Shown: positions 11,701-19,620 of the stretch, in pieces
How positions within the stretch are numbered: the first letter of the stretch is position 1
Layout of the letters: each line of letters begins with the position of its first letter
From: Asterias rubens
Lineage: Eukaryota > Echinodermata > Asteroidea > Forcipulatida > Asteriidae
Assembly (NCBI RefSeq): GCF_902459465.1
Contig: NC_047078.1
Location: 5,666,333 to 5,730,332 of the forward strand
Direction: 5' to 3'
DNA length: 64,000 bases
The notes under the pieces: generated by a model
The model's input: the letters and a program-made list of their open reading frames with translations, nothing else
What the model was told of the DNA's origin: nothing
The model's database searches: none
Position numbers and translations under genes: made by a program

Positions 11701-14700
11701 GAAACTCCTGATATTTTTCTATCAGATTTCGCAGATTTCCAATCTGATTGCGTGTTCCTCTCCCTCTCCGAAATCCAGCTTGCTCTGGTGGCAACTCACT
11801 CTCCAGTTTGTGTCTGATTCTCTCAGCGATTATGTGAAGCATCACCTTACTAGCATGTGAAATCAGTGAGATTGTGCGGTTGGTGGCACACTCCCTCGTA
11901 TCCCCCTTTTTGGGTAATGGAAGAAAAACTTTTTTTCTTTTTTTTCCAGTCCTCTGGCCATTCTTTTATCTTTGGGTATATATTTCATTAAAAAAAACTT
12001 GACTTAATTGTTCAAAGGATGTTTATCCAACTCAAAGTGAACATTTGAAATACATAATTATTATTATTATTATTATTATCTCCTGACGATGACTAGAGCA
12101 AGCTAGTCGAAAGGTTGAGACCAAACCCAAGAACTGACTCCGCGGTAGTACAGTTAATTACGATCCTATAAGCTAAAGTAGTAGTCCCAGCCTATTTCTA
12201 TACCATCCGTCCAGGTAATAGTTAATAAGCAGGACAGTTCTTTTCAGAACTGAGAAGTCTCCCGAACAATCTACTCCGCGGTAGTAGAATTAAGCAAGAC
12301 AGTTATCTAAGAACAAACTCTACCTGGCAAGTAGACACACACTTGGTGTTACCGCAAACCAAATATATATTATGGGTTTATTAAAAAAATTCATACATGT
12401 ACATCTCAGTCAAAGGCTGAATTGTGTTTAAAATACAATCAGAGTTTTATAAAATAAAAACATTTAAAAGGCCAGTAGATAAGAAATACAATTGTTCATA
12501 AATAAAAATTCAAACCATATAGCTTTGTGTTTTTTCCAAAAGTACCTAAATGTCTAGTTAAAAAATTATGTTCTTCTTTTTTATTGAGTTATTTTTTGTT
12601 AATTGATTTGCAGCTGGTTGAAAAAGAGAATGTCAGAGGAGTAATTTCCATGAATGAAGACTACGAGCTGAAAAGATTTGTGACGACAAAAGAGGTTAGT
12701 TTAGTTTGGTTAAAGACACTGGACACCTTTGGTAATTGTCAAAGACCAGTCTTCTCACTTGGTGTATCTTAAAATATATGCACAAAATAACAAACCTGTG
12801 AAAATTTGAGCTCAATTGGTTGTCTAAGTTGGGAGATAATAATTGATGGAAAAAAAAGCCTTGTCACATGAAGTTGTGTGCTTTCAGATGCTTGATTTCA
12901 GGACCTCAAAATCTGATTCTGAGGTCTCAAAATCTAATTCAAATATTTTAGTGGAAAATTACGTTACTTCAGAGGGAGCTGTTTCTCACAATGGTTTATA
13001 CTATCAACAGCTCTCCATTTCTTATTAACAAGAAAGTTTCAATGCTAACAATGATTTTGTGATAATTACCAAAAGTGTCCAGTGCCTTTAAATTTGTGAA
13101 GTTCTTAAAATGTCATATATATATATTAAAGGCATTATTCAGGATTAGTAGAGCCAACAGAATAGTCACAGACAGGGTTCATGTTTTGTGTTATCAAATA
13201 ACAAATTTTTGAAAATTTCAGCTTTATGCAATAACAATGGAAACAAATTCAGAAATAATATTACAATTTTAGAACTACTGCATCAGTTGGAGACTTTGGA
13301 ACACTAGGTGGCAGCAGACTTACCAGTTAAATTTCCATTGTTAATGTAGTTCTGAGCATACGTGCACATTACAGAGAACGATGGTTTTAACCTGGTAAGT
13401 GTGCAGCGTCCTAAAAGTCCACCATTAAGACCGGTTTGGTAGATCAAAAAAAAAATTCAATATTCAGCTTGACACAATGTCCTTACAAAACAGATGCAGT
13501 TTTTCTTGGATATTACTTCATTTCAAAGAAAATATTTTCCTAAGTTGATAATTTTTCCAGATAATCTTTCACTATCCACTTTTCTTGACAGATAGTGAGT
13601 GGGCCAAACTAGGTGCAAACCTTCTTCACTGGCCAAAAGGAATTTCTAAATCAATTATTCTGAATGGTCCAGGCCCCCATTCTAGGTGACCCCCATGGGT
13701 TCTAAATTGATAGTTTTTCGAAAAAATATTTCACTAATGTCCACTTTTCTTGACTGATAGGAGTGGGCCAAACTAGGTGCAAACCTTTTTCAGTTGAAAA
13801 TAGGAATTTCTCAATCAAATAATCTAGTTTGTAATGGGCCCCTGCCCCATTCTAAGCTGATAGTTATTCAAGAAAATATGTCACTATAATTATCCACTTT
13901 TCTTGTCGTTAAGGAGTGGGCCAAACTTGGTGCCAACCTTCTTCAACTGCCGACAGTTGATTTCACCGAAGCGCCAAGCCTTGACTTCTTAGAGCAGGGC
14001 GTTAACTTCATCTTAGATCACGCTCAGAAGGAGGAATCTGTCTACGTTCATTGTAAGGCAGGACGGACAAGGAGTGCTACACTGGTGGGATGTTATCTTA
14101 TGCATGTAAGTTTAGAAATCGTCAATGTGGTTTGATAGTGGGGCAGTGAATGTGATGGGGAATCATGGTTGAAAATAGCCTGAACGGTTTGGTCAGAACA
14201 GCGGTTCAACCGAACACGCGAAAACGCTCGACCAATGACCAAAGCTCAAACATGTTTCTGGTTAGGGTCGCCAAAACGCGCTCCTGCATTCATGTGACCA
14301 CGCCGACTCTTTTCAGAGCCAACACTCTTACAAAAGAGATTTAATACATGGTTGTACCCGCAAGTGTACTATTTATTAGTTAATTCCATAAATGCATGTC
14401 ATTTTAGAAACATCAATGTGGTTTGATTGAGGGGCAGTGACTGTCAGGGGGAATCATAGCTGAGAGTTGGTTGAAACTTGTTGGGCTCAATTTTACAAAG
14501 AGCTATCCTGAAAATAGGAGAGTATAGTGTGCAACGACTAGACCACCCTGGCTCTTTTCAGAGCCAAGACTCCCCCCCCCCCCCAACATTGATCTTTACT
14601 GTATTTTTCAATGTTTTTAACCTGGTGTATTTAAATTCCTCTCTGCTGTATTCTTCAATCTGTTTAACCTAATTAATGTGCATTATTGTACTTTTTATTC

Positions 14701-15939
14701 CCGAGAAATTAAATAAATATAAAATATAATACAGTGTATATAATAGAGATTTTGTACACTTGGTTACTACCAGCAAGTTTACAAGTTAAAGGCAGTGGAC
14801 ACTATTGGTAATTAACTCAAAATAATTATTAGCATAAAACCTTACTTGGTAACAAGTAATGGGAATTGGTTGATAGTATAAAACATTGTGAGAAACAGCT
14901 CCCTCTGAAATGACATAGTTTTCGAGAAAGAAGTATTTTTCCACGAATTTGATTTCAAGACCTCAGAATTAGAATTTGAGGTCTCGAAATCAATCATCTG
15001 AAAGCACACAACTTCACGTGACAAGGGTGTTTTTTTTTCTTTCATTATTATCTCGCAACTTCGTCGACCGATTGAGCTCAAATTTTCACAGGTTTGTTAT
15101 TTTATGCAATGTTGAGATACACCAAGTGAGACGACTGGTCTTTGACAATTACCAATAGTGTACAGTGTCTTTAAACAGGGCTCAAATTTGGGGTAAGACC
15201 TCTACGAGATGGTAGGGCTTATACCTCAAAATGTTTTGAATACTTGGTACTTCCGATCAATAATTTTGTTTGAGCAATATGGTGTAAGTCTAGTGAACAA
15301 CTTTAGGTAGTGAATCTTTGTCGCTGAGCAGTCTAGTTTACATGGCTCTGCTTACCATTAGCACAGAATCGTTGCTTACGGAAGCAGGGAATTCTCTGCT
15401 TACGGCAAGCATATTTCACGGGTTAGCGGCGAATTTTGGCTTTTGCGCGTGCGTACTCCGCATTTCTAGGGATTCTACGCTTACAAGGCTAGCACAGAAA
15501 TTCGGCGCTTGCGCGTAAGCGGGGAATCGTGATCGTAAGGGCAGAATTTGGGGGTAAGCAGAGCCATGCAATTGGGCCCTGATGTTGTCAGAAGCAAAGT
15601 GTGTGTTCGAATCTCGGTCGTGACACTTTTTCCATTGAGGAAGGCACTTCACCAATAACTGCTTCACAAACAAATCGGAACGGTTGTACAGTTTACCAAG
15701 GCTTTGCCAAAGTAAAAAAAAAATGATCTGAATTTTACTCTCTTTTTTCAACTCTACAGGTCAAAAAGTGTACCCCACAAGAAGCGCAGAACTCTATCGA
15801 GAAGAAGCGGAGTCACATCATCATGAAGGACAAACATTTCAGAGCTATGTACAGGTATTATGACAAGCATGTCAAAGGTCAGCGAGGTCATAGGAAAGAG
15901 CCAGGCCAAGAGGATGTGCAGCAAAACGACCTTTCTTAA
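5629..15939 (+). CDS. PTPMT1: PTPMT1 homologue (mitochondrial dual-specificity phosphatase), 4 exons
   Basis: Coding exons are 5629-5778, 12614-12694, 13914-14105 and 15760-15939. Every intron begins GT, ends AG and falls between codons, giving 200 aa, the usual length of the family. Visible features are an N-terminal hydrophobic stretch ([13 protein letters not shown], residues 7-19), then [20 protein letters not shown]. Next come the [14 protein letters not shown] block (55-68), the TVD loop with the likely general-acid Asp93, and the signature HCKAGRTR with Cys124 and Arg130. PTPMT1 is known to dephosphorylate phosphatidylglycerophosphate in cardiolipin synthesis at the mitochondrial inner membrane. 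Function here is inferred from these conserved motifs. The gene looks intact. Introns 1 and 2 are full of repeats. Confidence 0.93.
5815..5945 (-). mobile_element. tRNA-derived SINE
   Basis: Read on the minus strand it starts with a tRNA-like head: CGGTTGTCTAGTGG as A-box region, then GGGTTCAAATCTC as B box. A T run, ACAGA and a tail containing AAAGTACTGA follow. The same tail occurs twice at 1-121, so this is a real family. It is not a functional tRNA gene because the ends do not form an acceptor stem. Confidence 0.65.
6171..6470. mobile_element. Palindromic foldback MITE, family G
   Basis: About 300 bp. The left half runs from 'agatttacattaaactta' to TTTTCGTCTCATGAGACGAAAA at the tip (near 6322-6343). 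The right half mirrors it, ending 'taagtttagtgtaaatctg'. Both arms include the block 'aaacaatgtcatgaaaa...gtgctgtagtttttgag'. A shorter copy lies at 31208-31405 and a half copy at 20730-20900. Confidence 0.75.
8211..8330. mobile_element. Short foldback element (120 bp)
   Basis: The terminal arms are perfect over about 21 bp, beginning GGTTTTCAACTAGTGG on the left with the exact inverse on the right. Inner arms GAGGCCTGGTTCTT and AAGAACCAGGCCTC also pair, as do 'tttaccg' and 'ggtaaa' around the tip. It is a non-coding MITE-like element. Confidence 0.7.
8790..8945. mobile_element. Foldback repeat of the 'GGGCCCAATTTCATAG' family
   Basis: The left end CTGGGCCCAATTTCATAG and the right end 'agctctatgaaaaaggacccag' are imperfect inverse copies, with 'taagca' runs between them. 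Related fragments occur at 2590-2700, 16840-17225, 22185-22330, 22730-22755 and 30090-30235. No coding capacity. Confidence 0.55.
9283..9471. mobile_element. MITE with about 30-bp terminal inverted repeats
   Basis: 189 bp, bounded by CAGAATAGACCGATCCATTA on the left and its inverse on the right. The arms continue with (G/A)GCTCCGCCC. It interrupts an older repeat of the family also seen at 15333-15583 ('catggttctgcctacc' before it, 'gcacttacggccca' after it), so this is a nested insertion. Confidence 0.7.
9777..9942. mobile_element. MITE family B, right half only
   Basis: It matches the right half of the element at 1420-1795, from GTCGACGAGGTAAAAAG to the end GTGTTCCTTTAA. The left half is missing. 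Confidence 0.7.
10574..12000 (-). pseudogene. RTE-like non-LTR retrotransposon, 5'-truncated reverse transcriptase
   Basis: An open frame (11845-10667, 392 aa; the reading continues upstream to about 11935) encodes the RT core. Visible motifs are [25 protein letters not shown], the [16 protein letters not shown] block and the catalytic LYADD. They are followed by the C-terminal ETWAV and [12 protein letters not shown] regions. The frame stops at 10667, but similarity to the family tail (ALDRQKW) continues in the same frame to about 10610, so that stop is probably a decay mutation. The element ends in a GACGAC microsatellite (10580-10597, plus strand GTCGTC), typical of RTE-type 3' ends. Endonuclease and the 5' part are absent. 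Upstream, A-run slippage at 11930-11950 breaks the frame. It is dead and lies antisense in PTPMT1 intron 1. Confidence 0.8.
12058..12375 (+). mobile_element. Penelope-like element remnant with a hammerhead-like core
   Basis: An (ATT)n run (12058-12079) is followed by CTGACGA (12083-12089), a six-pair stem GACTAG/CTAGTC (12091-12096 with 12103-12108) and GAAA (12109-12112). That is the order of a hammerhead ribozyme core, though one extra T (12090) sits before the stem. The motif ACTCCGCGGTAGTA then occurs twice (about 12137 and 12271). Hammerhead motifs are established in the terminal repeats of Penelope-like elements. I saw no second half with a cleavage site, so activity is unlikely. The family assignment is an inference. 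Confidence 0.45.
12614..12694 (+). CDS. PTPMT1: PTPMT1 exon 2 (residues 51-77)
   Basis: 81 bp between acceptor tttgcag and donor gttagt. It encodes the [14 protein letters not shown] strand-loop that precedes the catalytic region in PTPMT1. Phase 0 at both ends. Confidence 0.92.
12710..13091. mobile_element. Foldback MITE family A (full copy) in PTPMT1 intron 2
   Basis: Starts TTAAAGACACTGGACACC and ends with the inverse, 'agtgtccagtgcctttaa'. It carries the family landmarks GTGAAAATTTGAGCTCAATT, 'agttgtgtgctttcagatg', paired copies of 'gaggtct' at the tip and 'ggagctgtttctcacaatg'. It begins only 15 bp after the exon 2 donor. No ORF of interest. Confidence 0.8.
13285..13410. mobile_element. 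Foldback MITE family D (degenerate copy)
   Basis: Contains 'ggagactttgg', 'aggtggcagcagacttacc' and, inverted further on, 'cctggtaagtgtgcagc'. Better copies lie at 24149-24296 and 25584-25728. Confidence 0.55.
13545..13913 (+). repeat. Tandem copies of the exon 3 acceptor region (pseudo-exons)
   Basis: Two diverged copies of the sequence around the true exon 3 start precede it. Each has the lead-in 'tcacta...ccacttttcttg', then GAGTGGGCCAAACTAGGTGC (about 13599 and 13760), then a body absent from exon 3 ('aggaatttct(a/c)aatcaa'). The third, true copy begins at 13861 and its exon at 13914. The copy at 13760 has its own AG and stays open for about 40 codons before a stop, so it is not a usable replacement exon. 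Confidence 0.75.
13914..14105 (+). CDS. PTPMT1: PTPMT1 exon 3 (catalytic exon, residues 78-141)
   Basis: 192 bp, phase 0 at both ends, acceptor 'cgttaag', donor gtaagt. It carries [15 protein letters not shown], with Asp93 as the likely general acid. It also carries [14 protein letters not shown], the CX5R phosphatase loop with nucleophile Cys124 and Arg130. The acceptor has a poor pyrimidine tract and AAG rather than CAG, which makes the near-identical upstream acceptors in the repeated lead-in worth noting. Confidence 0.94.
14786..15175. mobile_element. Foldback MITE family A (full copy)
   Basis: 390 bp with ends 'ttaaaggcagtggacacta' and 'tagtgtacagtgtctttaa'. The centre near 14950-14990 pairs CCTCAGAATTAGA with its partner GAATTTGAGG. 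Landmarks GGCTCCCTCTGAA-like and CTCAAATTTTCACAGG are present. Confidence 0.85.
15333..15583. mobile_element. Foldback repeat family F, copy 1
   Basis: Ends 'catggctctgcttacc' and 'ggtaagcagagccatg' are inverse copies. The interior repeats 'gcttacgg' and 'ttcggcgcttgcgcgta'. A second copy lies at 16470-16726. Confidence 0.75.
15590..15720 (+). repeat. tRNA-derived SINE fragment
   Basis: B box GTTCGAATCTC followed by 'tgacactttttccattgaggaaggcacttcacc', a common SINE body arrangement. The A box is not convincing. Confidence 0.4.
15760..15939 (+). CDS. PTPMT1: PTPMT1 exon 4 (residues 142-200, stop)
   Basis: Encodes the C-terminal helices ([19 protein letters not shown], then [10 protein letters not shown]) and ends TAA at 15937-15939. 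The last 20 or so residues are basic then Gln/Asp-rich and look poorly conserved. Length and position match the C-terminus of the family. Confidence 0.9.
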   Translation, partial: VKKCTPQEAQNSIEKKRSHIIMKDKHFRAMYRYYDKHVKGQRGHRKEPGQEDVQQNDLS

Positions 15940-16469
15940 TTGATTGGACAGGTGGTGGAGCTCAGTTTCTGTATGAGTGCATTTTTTTACGAAGACTCGG
16001 GAAAGCATTTCTTCATAATTAGAAGTTAGCGGCACAATTCTCACTTTTTAAAATGACAATACATGAGATGAATTTTTTTTATTTTATCTTGAGGCGGCAA
16101 GGCCAATTTGTTTTGCAAAGGGCACTTTCATTGGGAAATCTTTAAAAAGCCTATGCAAAGCTATGGGACAAATCTTAAAGGGCACCAAGGCAAGAGGCAA
16201 CAGAGGTCGCCCTGGCCTATGTGTAACATCAGGCCTGGCCGCGCAAGCACATGCTTGCCGTCACTCCAAAAACCGTCACTCCTTTGGATGTTTTGGGATT
16301 TTATTTTGTATTCACTGACTTGGTTATTGCAATCAATCATAGGGTAGTGGGGGCGTGTTTGTTCTTTTACAAATCCATTTAGCCAAAGAGAGGTTATATA
16401 CCAAACAGTCTGGTGCCTTAGATACATGTACATGTACAATATTGTAATGAATAATGCACTCAAGGGACC

Positions 16470-16726
16470 TAGGCCAAATTTCATGGCTCTGCTTACCGTA
16501 AGCACAGAATCGGCGCTTACGGAAGCAGGGAATTCTGTGCCTACGGCAAGCATATTATTATTATGTCACGGGTAAGCGACGAATTTTGGCTTCTGCGCGT
16601 GCATACTCACTATTACTGGGTATTCTACGCTTACAAGGCTAGCGCAGAAATTCGGCGCTTGCGCGTATACGGGGAATTCTAAGGGCATAATTCGCCGCTA
16701 AGCAGAGCCATGAAATTGACCCCTGG
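16470..16726. mobile_element. Foldback repeat family F, copy 2
   Basis: Same ends as copy 1, AATTTCATGGCTCTGCTTAC on the left and the inverse on the right. An added ATT run lies near 16554-16563. Confidence 0.75.
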
Positions 16727-18683
16727 TCCAATAGTCTGGTGCCTCTAGGGCTTCATGTGCAATAACACTTACAGCCCTACAGTTCCTGTGTTTAGTTCCC
16801 AGTGTCGCTGGAAACTGAACACAGATTAGTCATAACCAGGGGCCAATTTTACAAAGCCATTAAGCAGAAATTACTGCTCAGCGAGTTTCTCTGCTGAGCA
16901 AAAATTAAAGTGGGGCACCATTCACAACAATGTAAACTTAATGTAATTTTTGCCGCTAACCCATTTCTGTTAAGCCATACTTTTCTGTGATTAGCAAGTT
17001 TATTGTGACAACAGGCTTTATAATTTTGAGCTGAGGGCCCCAAATTCAGAGTTGCATATAAGCACATGAAGTAGCTAAGCACAACAAAATTATGCTTAAC
17101 AGATTAAGCTAATTAGCTGAAATACAATGTCGCATGTACAATTTGTGCCTGATATCCTGCTTATTATTGCTAAGCAGTAATTTTATAAGCAACATTTTCT
17201 GCTTAACAATCTCTATTGAATTGGGTTCTGATATTAAAAAAATGTATAAAGTTGGACTATACAAGCATGTCATTTGTGGTGGAGGGTTTTTTAATTATAT
17301 AATTAGTTCGCAATAATACTCTCTTAAAACCCTGTATGTAAAATAGTTGTTTGTATATATTTGCATTGTTACATCATTTAGGAAGAGACACAGTGGGAGC
17401 ACTGGCTTAGTACATGTATAACGCGGCCCAGCGTGCGACCATTTTGTAAGTTTAATAATATATCTGGTAATTTCAAAATACAGCGCGTTTCAAATACAGC
17501 GCGTGCGTTAATCTTACAAAATGGCATGCGTGTCTCCTTGCGGTCTTGTTGTGTACACAGTACCACCAGATGCGCCCTCTAGTTTTTGTACCTCTATGGT
17601 TGTGGTTCAAGACATTTTCTATGAGGTGTTTGAATGATTTTGACAAGAAATGTGGTTAACCTCTGAATGAGACAATTTTTTTCGTGAGATATTGGGAACT
17701 TGCCAATTTGTTATTCTTTATTAGATACAAGGAAAGAGTTAGACACTGTTGTTGTATGGGACTGTATCAGAAATAAAAAATGACACGCAAAAAGCTTAAA
17801 ATTATTGTAGATGTCCTTGATGAATTAACTCCAAATCTCAAAAATCTTTCTATTAATGTTGGTTCGCAGTGCTGAAAGTTGAATAGTCAATTGTGTAATC
17901 AAGTGTTGACATAATTGTTTGGGGGAAAAAAACCGATTTTACTTCACTTTAACATAAATAATGACTCGAACTTAAATCTCGGAATACTTAAAAATAATTT
18001 GCAGTTAATGAGCAGATGACAGTCCAATGTCAAGAATGACCCACCCTAGTAAGTCTTGTACCTGGTGTTACTGTGTTGAACATTCGGTACATACTATTGA
18101 ATTTTACTTAAAATCTGGCAGGGCAAAGCCTAACTATTAAAGTTGCATAAAACAAATTAATACAATATGTTTTGTAGCATATTAAACCCATTTATATTTT
18201 TATAGAACAAGTATTCAAAAAAGATCTGTTATAAATACATGTATTTTAAATACTAACTACTAATTAGTGCAGGCGAACTATAATGTTAAAATTTGTATAC
18301 ATTTAACGATTTGCAAATATTTCCCATCTAGTTATTTTGATAAAAAAAGGTTGGCCTTATGTCGTGTTTAATGATATAGACCCGTAGCATAATGACATCA
18401 CAACCCAAAACAGCGCCCTCACTGAGGTCAACGAAGACCTATTGATTGAGAGGTGTGCGATGTTTACACACACACACACATTTCCTTTTTTTGTTTACAA
18501 AAGCGATTGTGATGCTAGGGGTCTTATATTTTTGATTTTTAATCCCATACATATAATATTTTGCAGGAGTTGTTGGATGTATATAAAAGTAAATATTCAC
18601 TGTCTCAAGCAGGCCTGGAATTTCATCTTTGAAAGGGCAAGGCCATTTTCATTTTACAAAGGGCACTTTCATTGAAAAATCTT

Positions 18684-18986
18684 AAAGGAACAGGTTGCCT
18701 TGGATCAGTGATCCACACAAACATGCCTTGCAATTACACAGTTTTCCTTTTACGTCGCGAAGAATCATGGTCGGCCATTTTGTGGAGTCAAAATTTTGAC
18801 TCCATAAAATGTCCGACCGTGTTAGTTCAAGACATAAAAAGGAAATCCGTACAATTTTGAGTGATACATTATATTGTGTGCATCATTATATTTTACTTTT
18901 AAAATATATTTCTAACCATTATGCATTTCATAACAAACAGTTTCAAAGACCAACTCGTCCGATCCAAGGCAACAAGTTCCTTTAAA
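18684..18986. mobile_element. Foldback MITE family B (shortened copy)
   Basis: Starts 'ttaaaggaacaggttgcctt' and ends 'aaggcaacaagttcctttaa'. The tip pairs GGAGTCAAAATTTTGACTCC (18784-18803). It has landed inside the dispersed repeat that begins at 18607. Confidence 0.8.
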
Positions 18987-19348
18987 GTCAATATGGGTAA
19001 ACTTTTGGAGGTGCAACTAAGGCTTGAGTTAATGCCTGCTCAAGAATCAGATAAGTCCCATGTTTCGTCTTCCATGTAATGCCATGAAGAGTATTCAGTA
19101 GAATAGTCCTTATTGTTTTAGTATCAAAATAAAGAATAAAACTTGTTAATTTTTTGAGAAAACAACATGATGGGTGTCGACAATTGTGTTTATTTTGTGG
19201 GGGTAAATAATTAGGGTTTATATTTTTATGTGAGATCGTCTCAGAGACATATAAAAGCATGTAATGTGTCCACAGTTAAAACAGAAAAGGTAAAATCTTT
19301 AATGCAATAATGTATACAAAAGGCGCGCCGTATTTCCACTCGGTTGGT

Positions 19349-19361
19349 GTTGCTAAGCAAC
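19349..19361. promoter_or_regulatory. RFX X-box upstream of CFAP141
   Basis: GTTGCTAAGCAAC fits the X-box consensus (RYYNYY, 1-3 nt spacer, RRNRAC) with perfect dyad symmetry. It lies 164-176 bp before the ATG, within the usual window for ciliary genes. RFX factors are established activators of ciliary genes, which supports the identity of the gene downstream. Confidence 0.75.
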
Positions 19362-19524
19362 AGCTACTGCTTGAAGTTGGTACCCGACCAGTCGTCCGTT
19401 TACGTGCTTCTATGCATTGTGTTTTGATACGCGAACCATCTATTGTTTTTTACACCAGAGATTCTTCATTCAGCAAATAATAATAAACTCCGTCAATTAA
19501 GTTGTTTGACAAAACTGAGACAAG

Positions 19525-19620
19525 ATGAGTTTGTCTACATCCTACAGGTTTGAGGCCAACACAGCCACAAATCAGAAGAGTTTACAGAAAACTCTGCAGC
19601 CACAAAAAGAACGAATAAAG
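19525..19620 (+). CDS. CFAP141: CFAP141 exon 1 (residues 1-32)
   Basis: ATG in the context caagATGa, ending AAG before donor gtagga. It encodes a Gln/Lys/Thr-rich N-terminus ending QKERIK. Confidence 0.78.

Larger units (their letters stand above)
5779..12613 (+). other. PTPMT1 intron 1 (6.8 kb, repeat-filled)
   Basis: Donor gtattt, acceptor ttgatttgcag. It carries a SINE (5815-5945), foldbacks (6171-6470, 8211-8330, 8790-8945, 9283-9471), half of a MITE B (9777-9942), an RTE-like LINE fragment (10574-12000) and a Penelope-like remnant (12058-12375). Positions 6480-8200 and 9943-10570 show no feature I can name beyond fragments of dispersed repeats. Confidence 0.75.
14106..15759 (+). other. 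PTPMT1 intron 3
   Basis: Donor gtaagt, acceptor 'caactctacag'. It has two partial copies of a local duplication (about 14108-14175 and 14400-14480, 'tagaaa(t)catcaatgtggtttgat...ggggcagtga'). It also has a C run (about 14573-14584), a MITE A (14786-15175), a family F repeat (15333-15583) and a SINE-like B box (GTTCGAATCTC, about 15606). Confidence 0.7.
15940..19320. other. Intergenic region between PTPMT1 and CFAP141
   Basis: Contains a dispersed repeat (16090-16240), family F copy 2 (16470-16726), a 'gggccaattttacaaag' foldback (about 16840-17225), another dispersed repeat fragment (18607-18683) and a MITE B (18684-18986). No gene is seen. AATAAA-like signals occur (for example near 17772), but the PTPMT1 poly(A) site cannot be fixed. 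Confidence 0.6.

Noticed and set aside
16161-16553. Minus-strand ORF of 130 aa
   Set aside because: It spans two unrelated dispersed repeats and has no conserved motif.
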